Virus record (IMG/VR): IMGVR_UViG_3300043444_000523 | Location: 1-64,000 of that record | Reading direction: 5' to 3' (one strand) | Origin: a virus | Length of the DNA stretch: 64,000 nucleotides | The notes under the pieces: model-generated | The model's database searches: none | What the model saw: only the letters and a program-made list of their open reading frames with translations | Told to the model about the DNA's origin: nothing | Program-made: the position numbers and the translations under genes | Part shown: positions 51,001 through 57,830 of the stretch, one piece after another | How positions within the stretch are numbered: position 1 is the first letter of the stretch | Layout of the letters: each line of letters begins with the position of its first letter

Positions 51001-52459
51001 GCGTTTGCGCCTTGAGCAACTCAATCTGCGTCTCTGTTTGAACCTTGGACTGAACCTTAAGCAACATCTCCTGGTTAAGAATTTCATCGTCAGGCTCAGG
51101 AGCCTTGAGGCCAGCGTTGGCCAAAAGCTCGTCTTTCCTGACAGAGCCGCCCATCTGAAACACCGCCGAAGCATTCTTCAACTTCGCATCGGCCTTTGGA
51201 TCATCAACATCAAATACAAATCTGACCCTGAAGTTGGCCTTGGGGAAATTCCATCGCTGAATTACAGGGATATAATCTTCAGAAAAAGTGTCGGCCAAAT
51301 TGTTTGCGTCAAACTTCAGGATGCGCCATTTAGTGTTCTCATGGAACTGAGATACTCCGCTGCCAAGTCCCGTTGCCTCTGCATTGGCGCTCAAAGTCTG
51401 GCCGATGATCAATCGCTCGATGTGCTGCTCAAAGTATTCCTTGACGATATTGATCAGGATGTTGATGCCGCCGCCTTCAAACCGAAGCAAATCAACACCG
51501 GCGGTATCCTTGCTCTGCCCACGGGTCTTCGGCATTGCGATGGCGTATCGTTCGCCGACGTTTTGGGCTGCGGCCTCGGCTTCTGCCTTGGAATTTGGAT
51601 TGCCTTCATCATAGTAGAACACCATGATGCCACCGATGCTCATCTTCTTCAGGTGGTTGATCGCCCACCCAAGCATCTCGTCACGAAGCTGGAAATTCCA
51701 GTAAATCTGAGACCGCAAGCCAACGCCATGCACGCCGCCTGACATCTCGCCTTCAAAGAAGTCGGCGTCAACGCACTGGTGTTTGTGGATGATGAACCGC
51801 TGCCGCCACTTCGGGTCTTTCAGCCGAAGCACCATCGACCTTTGATCCGAGAAAAGGTCTTCTTCCTTGACGATGCCGCGTTCTTTCAACGTCCGGCCAA
51901 TAGAGTGATTGACCATCACCCTTGGAACATCGTCATGGCCGTACAGGATTTTGTCGCCATTGACCGGCTTGTGCCCGACGACTCCAAGCCGATTCTGGCC
52001 ATCAATCGGAATCGCGCCCCACTTGACCTGATTCGCGTATCGGCCATACCAGATCGCCCAAGCCAGCTGCCAAACGAACGGCGTCCACCGCGACGTATTG
52101 GCCACGATCTTCGACATATCATCAGTTACGGCCTTTTGAATCTTGCTCTTTTGGTTCTCAGGCTCAAGATGCCAGCCAAGAGCCGAAAGCTGAAGGAATC
52201 TCTCGTTCATGCATCCCAAAACGAACGCATCACGAAGCATCGCCAGCGCGTTTTCGCGGCTGTGCTTCGTGGCCTCGTCATGAGTCCATCGATGAGACCG
52301 AGTTACGGATTGATAAATTGATGAGAATGTTCTGTGCTGCGGCAACAGAAAGCCGCCCTCGTCTTCGATGGGTCGGCCATTGTGATCAAGCAGCCGAAGC
52401 GGTCCACTCCCGTTTCGGCTCATCAGGCCATTAACGTCTGGTTCTGGTAGCAGTGCCAT
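48020..52459 (-). CDS. Giant portal protein (DUF935-like) with modules and C-terminal HExxH peptidase-like domain
   Basis: 1479 aa, three times a normal portal. The first ~450 residues match DUF935/Mu gp29-like portals (QLSALGWHLEPENQ; WTPFVWQLAWAIWYGRYANQ; DADFFEGEMSGG). Then a Gln-rich coil (QQMQAQQQQAAAQQQMQVPA). AP-GGI modules lie at about nt 50.4-50.5 and 48.9-49.0 kb, with helical domains around them. The last ~60 residues contain VYAHEIGHIIDGKLG and NAHEGWAEYVRLAI, an HExxH...E zincin of the anthrax lethal factor-like type. It starts at a CCCTATAA motif. Confidence 0.7.
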   Translation of the reverse strand: MALLPEPDVNGLMSRNGSGPLRLLDHNGRPIEDEGGFLLPQHRTFSSIYQSVTRSHRWTHDEATKHSRENALAMLRDAFVLGCMNERFLQLSALGWHLEPENQKSKIQKAVTDDMSKIVANTSRWTPFVWQLAWAIWYGRYANQVKWGAIPIDGQNRLGVVGHKPVNGDKILYGHDDVPRVMVNHSIGRTLKERGIVKEEDLFSDQRSMVLRLKDPKWRQRFIIHKHQCVDADFFEGEMSGGVHGVGLRSQIYWNFQLRDEMLGWAINHLKKMSIGGIMVFYYDEGNPNSKAEAEAAAQNVGERYAIAMPKTRGQSKDTAGVDLLRFEGGGINILINIVKEYFEQHIERLIIGQTLSANAEATGLGSGVSQFHENTKWRILKFDANNLADTFSEDYIPVIQRWNFPKANFRVRFVFDVDDPKADAKLKNASAVFQMGGSVRKDELLANAGLKAPEPDDEILNQEMLLKVQSKVQTETQIELLKAQTQIQMEAQQAQMQQQMQAQQQQAAAQQQMQVPAEGQPQEMPQDQEAQVQQQGQEQAAEQQQAEQQEQQAQEQAAQEQQEQQVQRDEQVAEEASDMTVDQILEEIMGEENTDETEDGNYIRLADGTSVPLDPAPPEEGGQVSMANDGLVIEYLAVSDDEFTIEYKATRAPVGGIDISGKHYEGGQFIPGSVIARASPEEKAALAGQKAISGEKVPEMPASRPQDHGKKPETQQTGMDRSEKQEDKPATVDDMLEQAGIRAPKPDEPILMGNEYDLIQETERWLKTDFKLRPYVMNKIKEFGSLTPHEYARARGRAYQREREVTATGEDTVATMALRIIDQYSGNRSKAFDKKQSLRGVPKAAHETAKYAGKIAERMIRDPKKLRRDIAKSPLAQGAFDKTAISLGIDPNETKLVIDPVTGKSSRVPNEKDALKRLALRAATQATMDLAVLGIKKGVMLIPKLFDVLMKKKGGSLVTSQDDEWMVGYQDEVPASAVMHEYLVELFKGKMQEAMKEAGIEATEEDLVSEASEAAERYAPLMLSMSGIDGEKPMPESKPTEDLRAHIKNVAKNVAGDALVHLLNKPSSDSHSEGAVSLWIRDKIKNRIRRSGIQVSEVALEELANAEASALAPAVARALESYSQKSAQIAPIMNQAIGYEAVHAPKGGIEVGGEHFKGGEFIPKEAIARASSSEKAALSPGKRSSVVRKEKVPGMTHGHSVVTARAVNFLKGAFGSAATAGALVFVRNMALGDSVEHALVVAGKSAVASAAVGGVIAAFARPPVSENPNRWIKGNIISANPKNSNDLVSAIHSSIDKDKDIPNGLKSEFKSGIVKTISSMNPKMKGSLLKNLRHVKFYPTSKRLSEDISKSTATDNDGRVGGAVEVGSGGMFLDGAPSIKHEGKLADTRMSSVYAHEIGHIIDGKLGDLSYSSDFDWKKAWVIEILHEDEKKAPLSSYAMSNAHEGWAEYVRLAITKPNVAKAKFPKCWAVLKKNNLV
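49061..49083. repeat. Dispersed palindrome, copy 9 (coding, degenerate)
   Basis: Arms AATCGGTGCAA and TTGCGCTGATT with two mismatches. Read as SAQIAPI in the portal gene; the amino acids are kept although the symmetry has drifted. Confidence 0.85.
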
Positions 52460-52472
52460 ACCAATTATAGGG
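52456..52472 (-). promoter_or_regulatory. CCCTATAA start motif, copy 4
   Basis: CCCTATAATTGGTATGG on the - strand; its ATG starts the portal gene. TATAAT is a consensus -10, which would put the transcript start at about the ATG. Confidence 0.6.
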
Positions 52473-52489
52473 ATATGGAGACACTCAAG

Positions 52490-52744
52490 CTAAAGTCTGG
52501 TAGCCGACTGAATTGCCCAGACAATCAAGTTGCCGATGACCGTTCCAACCAAGATCGAAGCGGTCAGAACCAATGACCACTTGAACAAACTCGGCAAAGG
52601 AGGCCGCTTGTCGATGATCTCGATTCCGCCTTTGACCGGCACTACATCAATGTAAGGCGGCTTGATGATGTCTATGTGGACCGGATGGCCATTCTCAGGC
52701 CCATACTCGACATCGTACCCGTCATCGTCCTGTTTGTAGTCCAT
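52490..52744 (-). CDS. Membrane protein, 84 aa
   Basis: ATG 52744. Acidic N-terminus (MDYKQDDDGYDVEYGPENGH), VKGGIEIIDKRPPLP (similar to the GGIEI of the head modules), then one transmembrane helix (ASILVGTVIGNLIVWAI). Unknown function. Confidence 0.5.
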   Translation of the reverse strand: MDYKQDDDGYDVEYGPENGHPVHIDIIKPPYIDVVPVKGGIEIIDKRPPLPSLFKWSLVLTASILVGTVIGNLIVWAIQSATRL

Positions 52745-52763
52745 CTTTGGCTCCAGTTTCAGA

Positions 52764-52786
52764 AATAGGCGCGAGTCGCGCCGATT
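52764..52786. repeat. Dispersed palindrome, copy 10
   Basis: Arms AATAGGCGCGA and TCGCGCCGATT around G. Overlaps the TAA stop of the - strand gene 52785-53093. Confidence 0.93.
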
Positions 52787-53093
52787 ATTGCATGTCCCGA
52801 AGTTCTTGAGAGGTCTTCCCGCAATCAGGGCATCGGTCAAGTTGAGGGTCGAACTTGTTGTGGAAGCACTTATCCGGCTCTTGGGGCTTCTCCACTGAAT
52901 CAATGCTGCCAAACGACACCTTGCCGGATTCTACCACGGCGTCACTCGGCAAATTCGTCTCTACTTTCGCTGGCACGCCCATCTTGGCCAATAGCCCAGT
53001 ATCACGAAGCACAGTCATCATCTCGTTGACCGAGCAGAAACCAAGCTCATGCCAGCCTTGACCGTCGTGCCATTTATAGTACAGGCCACTCAT
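52785..53093 (-). CDS. Hypothetical protein with zinc knuckle
   Basis: 102 aa. SGLYYKWHDGQGWHELGFCS at the start, then NEMMTVLRDTGLLAKMGV, and C-terminal CFHNKFDPQLDRCPDCGKTS. A CxxC knuckle like those seen in small phage proteins. ATGA overlap with the gene upstream. Confidence 0.5.
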   Translation of the reverse strand: MSGLYYKWHDGQGWHELGFCSVNEMMTVLRDTGLLAKMGVPAKVETNLPSDAVVESGKVSFGSIDSVEKPQEPDKCFHNKFDPQLDRCPDCGKTSQELRDMQ

Positions 53094-53350
53094 TTCGACT
53101 CACCACCGTCTTGCGGCACTTGCTGCATCAAATGGCCGAGTAATCCCAAACTCGGAATATCCCTGAACGACTTGTAGCCGACCGTGGCACACCAAATCTT
53201 GTACGACAATTCTAGGCAATACGCTTCGGCGCACTTCGCATGAGACTCCGAGCTTTCAAACGACGAACTTTCGCTGATAACGCCTTTGAGTTCACCGGCC
53301 CCTTTTGTGATGTGCTTGATGGCCGCATTGAATTCTGAATAGTCAATCAT
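53090..53350 (-). CDS. Hypothetical helical protein, 86 aa
   Basis: EFNAAIKHITKGAGELKGVI and ESHAKCAEAYCLELSYKIWC. ATGA overlap. Second gene of the virion operon, unknown function. Confidence 0.5.
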   Translation of the reverse strand: MIDYSEFNAAIKHITKGAGELKGVISESSSFESSESHAKCAEAYCLELSYKIWCATVGYKSFRDIPSLGLLGHLMQQVPQDGGESK

Positions 53351-53514
53351 TTGTGCCCCTTGATAAAGGAAAGAACCACGCCCCTGAAATACGAAGACAA
53401 ATCGCGGCCAGCAACCTTACGAGCGGCCTTCATCTCCTCTTGCGTGAGGAGAATCTGAAGCCGCTCGGTACGCTTCATGTTTTTAGGCATTGCCGTTCTG
53501 CCGCGTTTTCGCAT
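53347..53514 (-). CDS. Ribbon-helix-helix-like protein, 55 aa
   Basis: MRKRGRTAMPKNMKRTERLQ then ILLTQEEMKAARKVAGRDL and SSYFRGVVLSFI: a beta strand followed by two helices in the Arc/CopG order. Probably a DNA-binding regulator. It is the first gene of the long - strand operon and next to the divergent start, so autoregulation of both directions is plausible. Confidence 0.6.
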   Translation of the reverse strand: MRKRGRTAMPKNMKRTERLQILLTQEEMKAARKVAGRDLSSYFRGVVLSFIKGHK

Positions 53515-53548
53515 ACTATATCATTATCATAACTATAGAGGATCGGCA
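53515..53548. promoter_or_regulatory. AT-rich divergent start region
   Basis: 34 bp between the divergent ATGs of the RHH-like and methyltransferase genes, holding ATATCATTATCATAACTATA-type sequence with -10-like TATCAT/TATGAT on both strands. The + ribosome site is AGAGGA. Too short for two full promoters, so any -35 lies within the coding sequences. Confidence 0.4.
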
Positions 53549-54568
53549 ATGGTGAATGTCGGCAAACACGAGTTGCACCACGGCAATTGCCTTGACATTC
53601 TCAAGTCCATGCCGGACAAGAAGGTGTCTCTGACACTCACGAGTCCGCCGTATGAAGACTGCCGAACCTACGGCATTGATTTCTCTGTCAAAGGCCAAGA
53701 CTGGGTTGATTGGTTTATCCCCATAGTCATCGAATGTTGCCGAATCACTGATGGCCTAGTGCTTGTAAACGCAGCCGGGAAAGTCCGTGACTTCAAATAC
53801 TCGCCGGTCATGGAATGGCTTGTGGCCGATCTGACACGCAAACACGGCATCGTATGCGGCCCGTCGCCATACGTCTATTACAGAGTCGGAATCCCAGGCA
53901 GCGGAGGCCATCACTATCACCGCCGAGACTGGGAGCCTGTCTATGCCTTCGCTCTTCCAGACCGACTTCCATTGAACTGGTCGGATAATAAAGCCACTGG
54001 CCACAAACCAAAGTGGGTTCCTGGCGGAGAAATGTCATACCGGCTTGGAGACGGCAAACGTGCTAACCACAAATCTCAAGGACGAGACAAGTGGGGAAAT
54101 GCTGGCGAATCATCCGGCGAAGGAAGAAACGCCGATGGCAGCAGAAAGAAGAGGAAGCGATTCGGTGCCAATCCTGAAGGCGACGTAAAAGTCTCACACG
54201 ACAGAGACATTGTTGATATTGCCAACGCTGGCAATCGAATAAGTGAGATGTACGACGCCGACATGGTTAAAAAGCTGCTCGACGACGGAGACGCGGGCGA
54301 CATCGTTCACTGCAAAGTCGGCGGCGGTCTTATGGGGCATCCTTTGGCGTCACAAAACGAAGCCCCGATGTCTCTCACGCTGGCCTCTTGGTTCGTTCGC
54401 AGCTATGCGCCGCCAGGAAGCTACGTCCTTGATCCGTTCATGGGCAGCGGAACTTCTCTGCACGCCTGCCTCGAAACCGGCCGAATCGGAATCGGCATTG
54501 ACATCAGGGAATCCCAAGTGGAACTGACAAAGAGCCGTCTTGAGTCTGTTACACCGTCTATGTTCTGA
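53549..54568 (+). CDS. DNA methyltransferase, TSPPY type
   Basis: 339 aa from ATG 53549. TSPPYEDCRTYG (residues 31-42) is the catalytic SPPY of N4-cytosine (beta-class) or related N6-adenine enzymes. SAM motif I FMGSGTSLHACLETG and IGIGIDIRESQVEL lie at the C-terminus, so the order is catalytic-first. SPPY favours N4-methylcytosine. No cognate nuclease is adjacent; a solitary protective methylase is likely. The target site is unknown. Confidence 0.85.
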   Translation: MVNVGKHELHHGNCLDILKSMPDKKVSLTLTSPPYEDCRTYGIDFSVKGQDWVDWFIPIVIECCRITDGLVLVNAAGKVRDFKYSPVMEWLVADLTRKHGIVCGPSPYVYYRVGIPGSGGHHYHRRDWEPVYAFALPDRLPLNWSDNKATGHKPKWVPGGEMSYRLGDGKRANHKSQGRDKWGNAGESSGEGRNADGSRKKRKRFGANPEGDVKVSHDRDIVDIANAGNRISEMYDADMVKKLLDDGDAGDIVHCKVGGGLMGHPLASQNEAPMSLTLASWFVRSYAPPGSYVLDPFMGSGTSLHACLETGRIGIGIDIRESQVELTKSRLESVTPSMF

Positions 54569-54600
54569 GTTCTATTCGCCGAGACGACTGAGGAGTGATC

Positions 54601-55062
54601 ATGGACTGCCAATGCCAGACCTGCCAGAATGCGTGCAAGTACAAGCCGGGATGGTTCCGCCCAGGAGAAGTCGAGAAAGTCGCCGACTTCCTCCAAATTT
54701 CTCTTAACCGGCTGTTCAAAGAGAAACTGGCCGTAGACTTCCTCTACAGGTCGGACGATGGCAATTCTCCGGTGTTTGTTTTGTCGCCTGCAACGACATC
54801 AGGCGACCCAGGGAAGGAATTCCCTTTCGACCCACGAGGCCAGTGCGTGTTCTACAAGGACGGCAAATGCGAGATTCATCCCGTTAAGCCGCACGACTGC
54901 CGAGCATACGACCACACGCAAACAGGCGATCAGTCATTGCCAACTCACTACGAAACCGGGGATTCTTGGAGCGACCATCAGGATCAGATAAAATCACTGC
55001 TTGGACGCGACCCTGAGTTGCCATCTGTAGGCTTATTTGACTTCTTAAACATCATGACATGA
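54601..55062 (+). CDS. YkgJ-like Cys-cluster protein
   Basis: 153 aa. CQCQTCQNACKYKPGWFRPG and GQCVFYKDGKCEIHPVKPHD, then CRAY: the zinc/iron-chelating Cys pattern of the YkgJ (UPF0153) family. These are found in phages beside modification genes; activity not established. Confidence 0.7.
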   Translation: MDCQCQTCQNACKYKPGWFRPGEVEKVADFLQISLNRLFKEKLAVDFLYRSDDGNSPVFVLSPATTSGDPGKEFPFDPRGQCVFYKDGKCEIHPVKPHDCRAYDHTQTGDQSLPTHYETGDSWSDHQDQIKSLLGRDPELPSVGLFDFLNIMT

Positions 55063-55069
55063 GGGGAAC

Positions 55070-55282
55070 ATGAAGCCAACTCAGCAGACTACAAAACAGG
55101 TTAATAGACCATCTCGGTCATGCGTTTGTGCCACTTGCACTCTTGACGAGAGGCTCAGAAGCAATGGCTTCAAGATTCTAGCTAGGCCAAGAAATTCTCA
55201 GCCGATCTGGATAAAGGACGGGAAGCAGTTTCTTCAGTCTGACGCCGTTCAGCAGTGCAAACCTTTGCCAGCAAAAAGGTAG
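55070..55282 (+). CDS. Hypothetical protein, 70 aa
   Basis: ATG after GGGGAAC. SCVCATCTLDERLRSNGFKI and LARPRNSQPIWIKDGKQFLQ read like a helix-winged protein with a Cys pair. The gene may continue in the +1 frame (see 55283-55478). Confidence 0.5.
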   Translation: MKPTQQTTKQVNRPSRSCVCATCTLDERLRSNGFKILARPRNSQPIWIKDGKQFLQSDAVQQCKPLPAKR

Positions 55283-55478
55283 TCACGCGATTCCCAACCG
55301 AAAGCGTAAGCCGTCTGAAAAGCCGCCTTCGTATTGGGCAGAGCATGTAAGAATTGTCGAAGAAGAAAACAAAAAGCTGCGAACCATCATAGTTGACATG
55401 ATGCACAAAATGCAGCAAGCAGCTGAAATTGCCTCTCCGTTCTTCAGAAAGAGCAACCGTGAAGCTACTCTTGAATAA
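55283..55478 (+). other. Coding-like open frame without start codon
   Basis: The +1 frame relative to the 55070 gene reads AIPNRKRKPSEKPPSYWAEH and IVEEENKKLRTIIVDMMHKM with no stop to 55476-55478. The first ATG is late (55397 region). Likely a frameshifted second half of the upstream gene or a gene with a weak start. The sequence ACAAAAAGG-like A-run at the junction could be an indel site. Confidence 0.35.
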
Positions 55479-56049
55479 CTGGAGAACGCCAGCAACCGGA
55501 TACAAGCTGAAAACACTCGGCTGCGCGTCCATCGTCGCAACCGAATACCCCAAGGGCGTATATCCGATGCACGGTGAGTCCGGCTTCTCAGACTTCCAGT
55601 GCCTCAGTCCGATCCGAATCACCATGCTGGCCATCAATGAACACGTTTCGATGTGGGACGAGCCTCCTCATTGGTACGGCATCCAGCGATGTGCCAGGGC
55701 CATGCACGGGAAAGTCCTTGTCGCTGGCCTCGGTCTTGGCCTAATCGCCCATGCCCTCAAATGGAACAAGGCTGTCCGCGAAATACTGATCATCGAAAAC
55801 AACCAAGACGTTATCGACCTCATCGGCCCCATGTGCCCACGCTCGGCACAAATCGAACACGCCGACTGGTATCGATGGGAAGGCCGATTCGAGCCAGATA
55901 GCGTACTCATGGACTTGGCAGATGGCGATTACACCAAAGAACGTGTGGCCGACGAAACCGAGAAATGCCGACAAAGGTTCCCATCGGCGACAACGATCTC
56001 CGTCCACGGAAGCGTAGAGTCTAGGCAGAACGAGATGAGTGCTTTCTAA
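55459..56049 (+). CDS. SAM-fold (spermidine synthase/methyltransferase-like) protein
   Basis: 196 aa from GTG 55459. GKVLVAGLGLGLIAHALKWN (motif I-like GLGLG), EILIIENNQDVIDLI (acidic end of strand 2) and SVLMDLADGDYTKE. It lacks a clear catalytic signature, so it may be a degenerate or small-molecule enzyme. Last gene before the IS200/IS605 element. Confidence 0.6.
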   Translation: MKLLLNNWRTPATGYKLKTLGCASIVATEYPKGVYPMHGESGFSDFQCLSPIRITMLAINEHVSMWDEPPHWYGIQRCARAMHGKVLVAGLGLGLIAHALKWNKAVREILIIENNQDVIDLIGPMCPRSAQIEHADWYRWEGRFEPDSVLMDLADGDYTKERVADETEKCRQRFPSATTISVHGSVESRQNEMSAF

Positions 56050-56074
56050 CAACGAAAGGAGATTTCGTAAACAA

Positions 56075-56095
56075 CCCCACGGCTGAAGCCGGGGG
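56075..56095. repeat. IS200/IS605 end hairpin, tnpB side
   Basis: CCCC, bulged A, CGGC, loop TGAA, GCCG, GGGG. Matches the hairpin at the other end in length, bulge and loop. Confidence 0.85.
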
Positions 56096-56111
56096 GCTTT
56101 GCCGCTGGGTT

Positions 56112-57185
56112 TTAGCCCGCGACTTTTGGGGCCGGTTTACTGACGGCCCAAGCCCTCAAATTGAGGGCAGCGTTTCGGTCGGCATTTGTGGAGTGCCCGC
56201 AATGTTTGCAGACAAACTCAGACTGGCTCTTTCGGTTGGCACGCTCGCAGTGGCCGCAGACATGGCACGTCTGGGAACTGTATCGCGGGTCAACCAAGAC
56301 TACGGACACGCCTGCCCGTCGGGCCTTGTACTCCACAAACTGCCGAAGCTGAAAGAAACTCCAGTTGCCAAGTCGTCGCCGGAAACGCCTAGAAGCCGTT
56401 TGCTCACAACGGTCACGCAAACCGGAGAGGTTCTCCAGAGCGATACCGATGCCGAGTGTCTTGGCTTTGCCGACAAGACTCTTGCTGATGGCGTGGTTTA
56501 CCCATGCTTGATAGCGGGACTGCCGCCCCGCCATCCGCTTCAACCGTCGCTTGGCAGACTTGGTTCCTTTCCGTTGGTACTGCTTACGGGCTGTCATCCG
56601 GCGCTTGCGGTTTCGTTCGACACCCGCACCGGAGAACGATTCCCCGGTGGAGTCGGTAGCAATCTGGACAATGCCAAAGTCACAACCCAAGTATTCGGTA
56701 ACCGGCTGTGGGTCGGAAACGGTCGCCTTGACTTGAACATGCAGAAAGTAACCGCCATCGCGTTTGACAAGTGCAGCGCTGGTCGGAACCTTCCCCGCAA
56801 GCGCGGTTCGCTGAAAGTCGCCAAGTTGGGTCGTCAGTCGATGCCGCCCATGCAACAGGGTCAGGCTGAAAGTCCAGTCGGATTCTCGGAAGGAAAAGAT
56901 TCGAGCATCGTAGTTCACGCTCGTAGGAGCAAATCGGGAGAGGTCTTTTACGGCGGCAACGCGACCGATGGCACGAACGGCCAGATTCGCCGACAGCCCG
57001 AACGCAGTCCGCGTTTCGCGGTAGGCCAATTTGTGCAGAGCGAGATGTCCTTTAGTCTCTGTCTCTGCCGCACGACGAACCAAGTGATTGCACGCCGCAG
57101 CGAAAGCCACAAGTGTAACGTCGATTTCAACCGCCTGTTCAGCGGTCGGAACCAGCTTGCAACAGATGGTACGGATGGCTTCCAT
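56112..57185 (-). CDS. tnpB: TnpB, RNA-guided nuclease of IS200/IS605
   Basis: 357 aa. RuvC-like acidic residues: D169 in YLGCDFGIVQ, E in GIALENLSGLRD, D in STNADRNAALN. Zinc finger CHVCGH ... CKHCGH between the last two. All catalytic landmarks are intact. TnpB cuts DNA guided by an omega RNA from the element end, here expected to overlap the 56070-56200 end. It starts directly next to the tnpA stop. Confidence 0.9.
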   Translation of the reverse strand: MEAIRTICCKLVPTAEQAVEIDVTLVAFAAACNHLVRRAAETETKGHLALHKLAYRETRTAFGLSANLAVRAIGRVAAVKDLSRFAPTSVNYDARIFSFRESDWTFSLTLLHGRHRLTTQLGDFQRTALAGKVPTSAALVKRDGGYFLHVQVKATVSDPQPVTEYLGCDFGIVQIATDSTGESFSGAGVERNRKRRMTARKQYQRKGTKSAKRRLKRMAGRQSRYQAWVNHAISKSLVGKAKTLGIGIALENLSGLRDRCEQTASRRFRRRLGNWSFFQLRQFVEYKARRAGVSVVLVDPRYSSQTCHVCGHCERANRKSQSEFVCKHCGHSTNADRNAALNLRAWAVSKPAPKVAG

Positions 57186-57578
57186 TCAGACACCCTTCTG
57201 GTTCTCGATGTACTGCTTGATAACGGCCAGAGGCGCGCCGCCAACAGTCGCGACAAAGTAGGAGTTCGTCCAGAGCGATGGCAACCGGCTACGCAACGCT
57301 GGGTACTCCGTGCGCAGGAACCGGGACGAACGGCCCTTGACCAACTTTATCAGCCGGTGGATTCCGAACTGTGGATCGACTTCAACGAGCAGATGTACGT
57401 GATCGGGCATCACTTCCATCTCGATCAGTTCCGAACGGGTTTCAAGGATCACTTCCCGAATCAGATTCTTGAGCCGTTCATCAACGCCGTCGATCAAGAC
57501 CTTGCGACGATACTTGGGGCAGAAAACAACGTGGTACTTGCAGCAGTAGGACACGTTGTTATTGCTCTTGAGCCTCAT
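57186..57578 (-). CDS. tnpA: TnpA, Y1 (HUH) transposase of IS200/IS605
   Basis: 130 aa from ATG 57578 after CAGGA. SYCCKYHVVFCPKYRRKVL at the start, MPDHVHLLVEV (HUH motif), and catalytic Tyr in LAVIKQYIENQ. Normal length and intact. It catalyses single-strand transposition. Confidence 0.92.
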   Translation of the reverse strand: MRLKSNNNVSYCCKYHVVFCPKYRRKVLIDGVDERLKNLIREVILETRSELIEMEVMPDHVHLLVEVDPQFGIHRLIKLVKGRSSRFLRTEYPALRSRLPSLWTNSYFVATVGGAPLAVIKQYIENQKGV

Positions 57579-57646
57579 TCCTGTATTATACACGTCCGAG
57601 ATGTCGAATGCCACCTCAGTAGCGTGGATTCGCCGTCTCCATTCCT

Positions 57647-57667
57647 CCCCATGCCTGAAGGCAGGGG
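57647..57667. repeat. IS200/IS605 end hairpin, tnpA side
   Basis: CCCC, bulged A, TGCC, loop TGAA, GGCA, GGGG, about 70 bp upstream of tnpA. Confidence 0.85.
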
Positions 57668-57684
57668 TTTCTTGGAGACATTTC

Positions 57685-57780
57685 ATGAACAGCAAAGCCA
57701 AATTTTGGTTTGTGTTCGCTATTGTGTCTTCATGCTTTTGTGCGTTCTTATTCTCAATCTACTCATGGAAAGTCTGGTAG
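57685..57780 (+). CDS. Small membrane peptide, 31 aa
   Basis: ATG after TTGGAGACATTTC. NSKAKFWFVFAIVSSCFCAF and LFSIYSWKVW: one transmembrane helix. Its TAG lies within the left inverted repeat of the next TnpB unit. Probably a phage gene caught between two insertions. Confidence 0.45.
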   Translation: MNSKAKFWFVFAIVSSCFCAFLFSIYSWKVW

Positions 57781-57799
57781 TGGCTCAACATGGTGTTGA
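57776..57799 (+). repeat. 24-bp inverted repeat, left copy
   Basis: GGTAGTGGCTCAACATGG then TGTTGA. Its exact reverse complement is at 58992-59015. Confidence 0.95.
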
Positions 57800-57830
57800 C
57801 AACCTGGACGACCCTGATAGAGTTATCCTT

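Larger units (their letters stand above)
56070..57680 (-). mobile_element. IS200/IS605-family element with tnpA and tnpB
   Basis: Both genes face the - strand. Subterminal hairpins of identical build lie at each end: CCCC-A-CGGC-TGAA-GCCG-GGGG (56075-56095) and CCCC-A-TGCC-TGAA-GGCA-GGGG (57647-57667). This is the expected foot-binding structure for a Y1 transposase. No target duplication is expected for this family. It sits between intact phage genes. Exact cleavage sites are not determined. Confidence 0.88.

Noticed and set aside
50468-51742. 424-codon + strand ORF opposite the portal gene
   Set aside because: Leu-rich mirror of the Gln-rich coil; the - strand frame has portal motifs and a start motif.
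56193-57830. Upstream half of a 937-codon + strand frame joined to the stand-alone TnpB
   Set aside because: It runs antisense through intact tnpB and tnpA of the IS200/IS605 element and reads as unconvincing sequence; only the part from 57831 has TnpB features.
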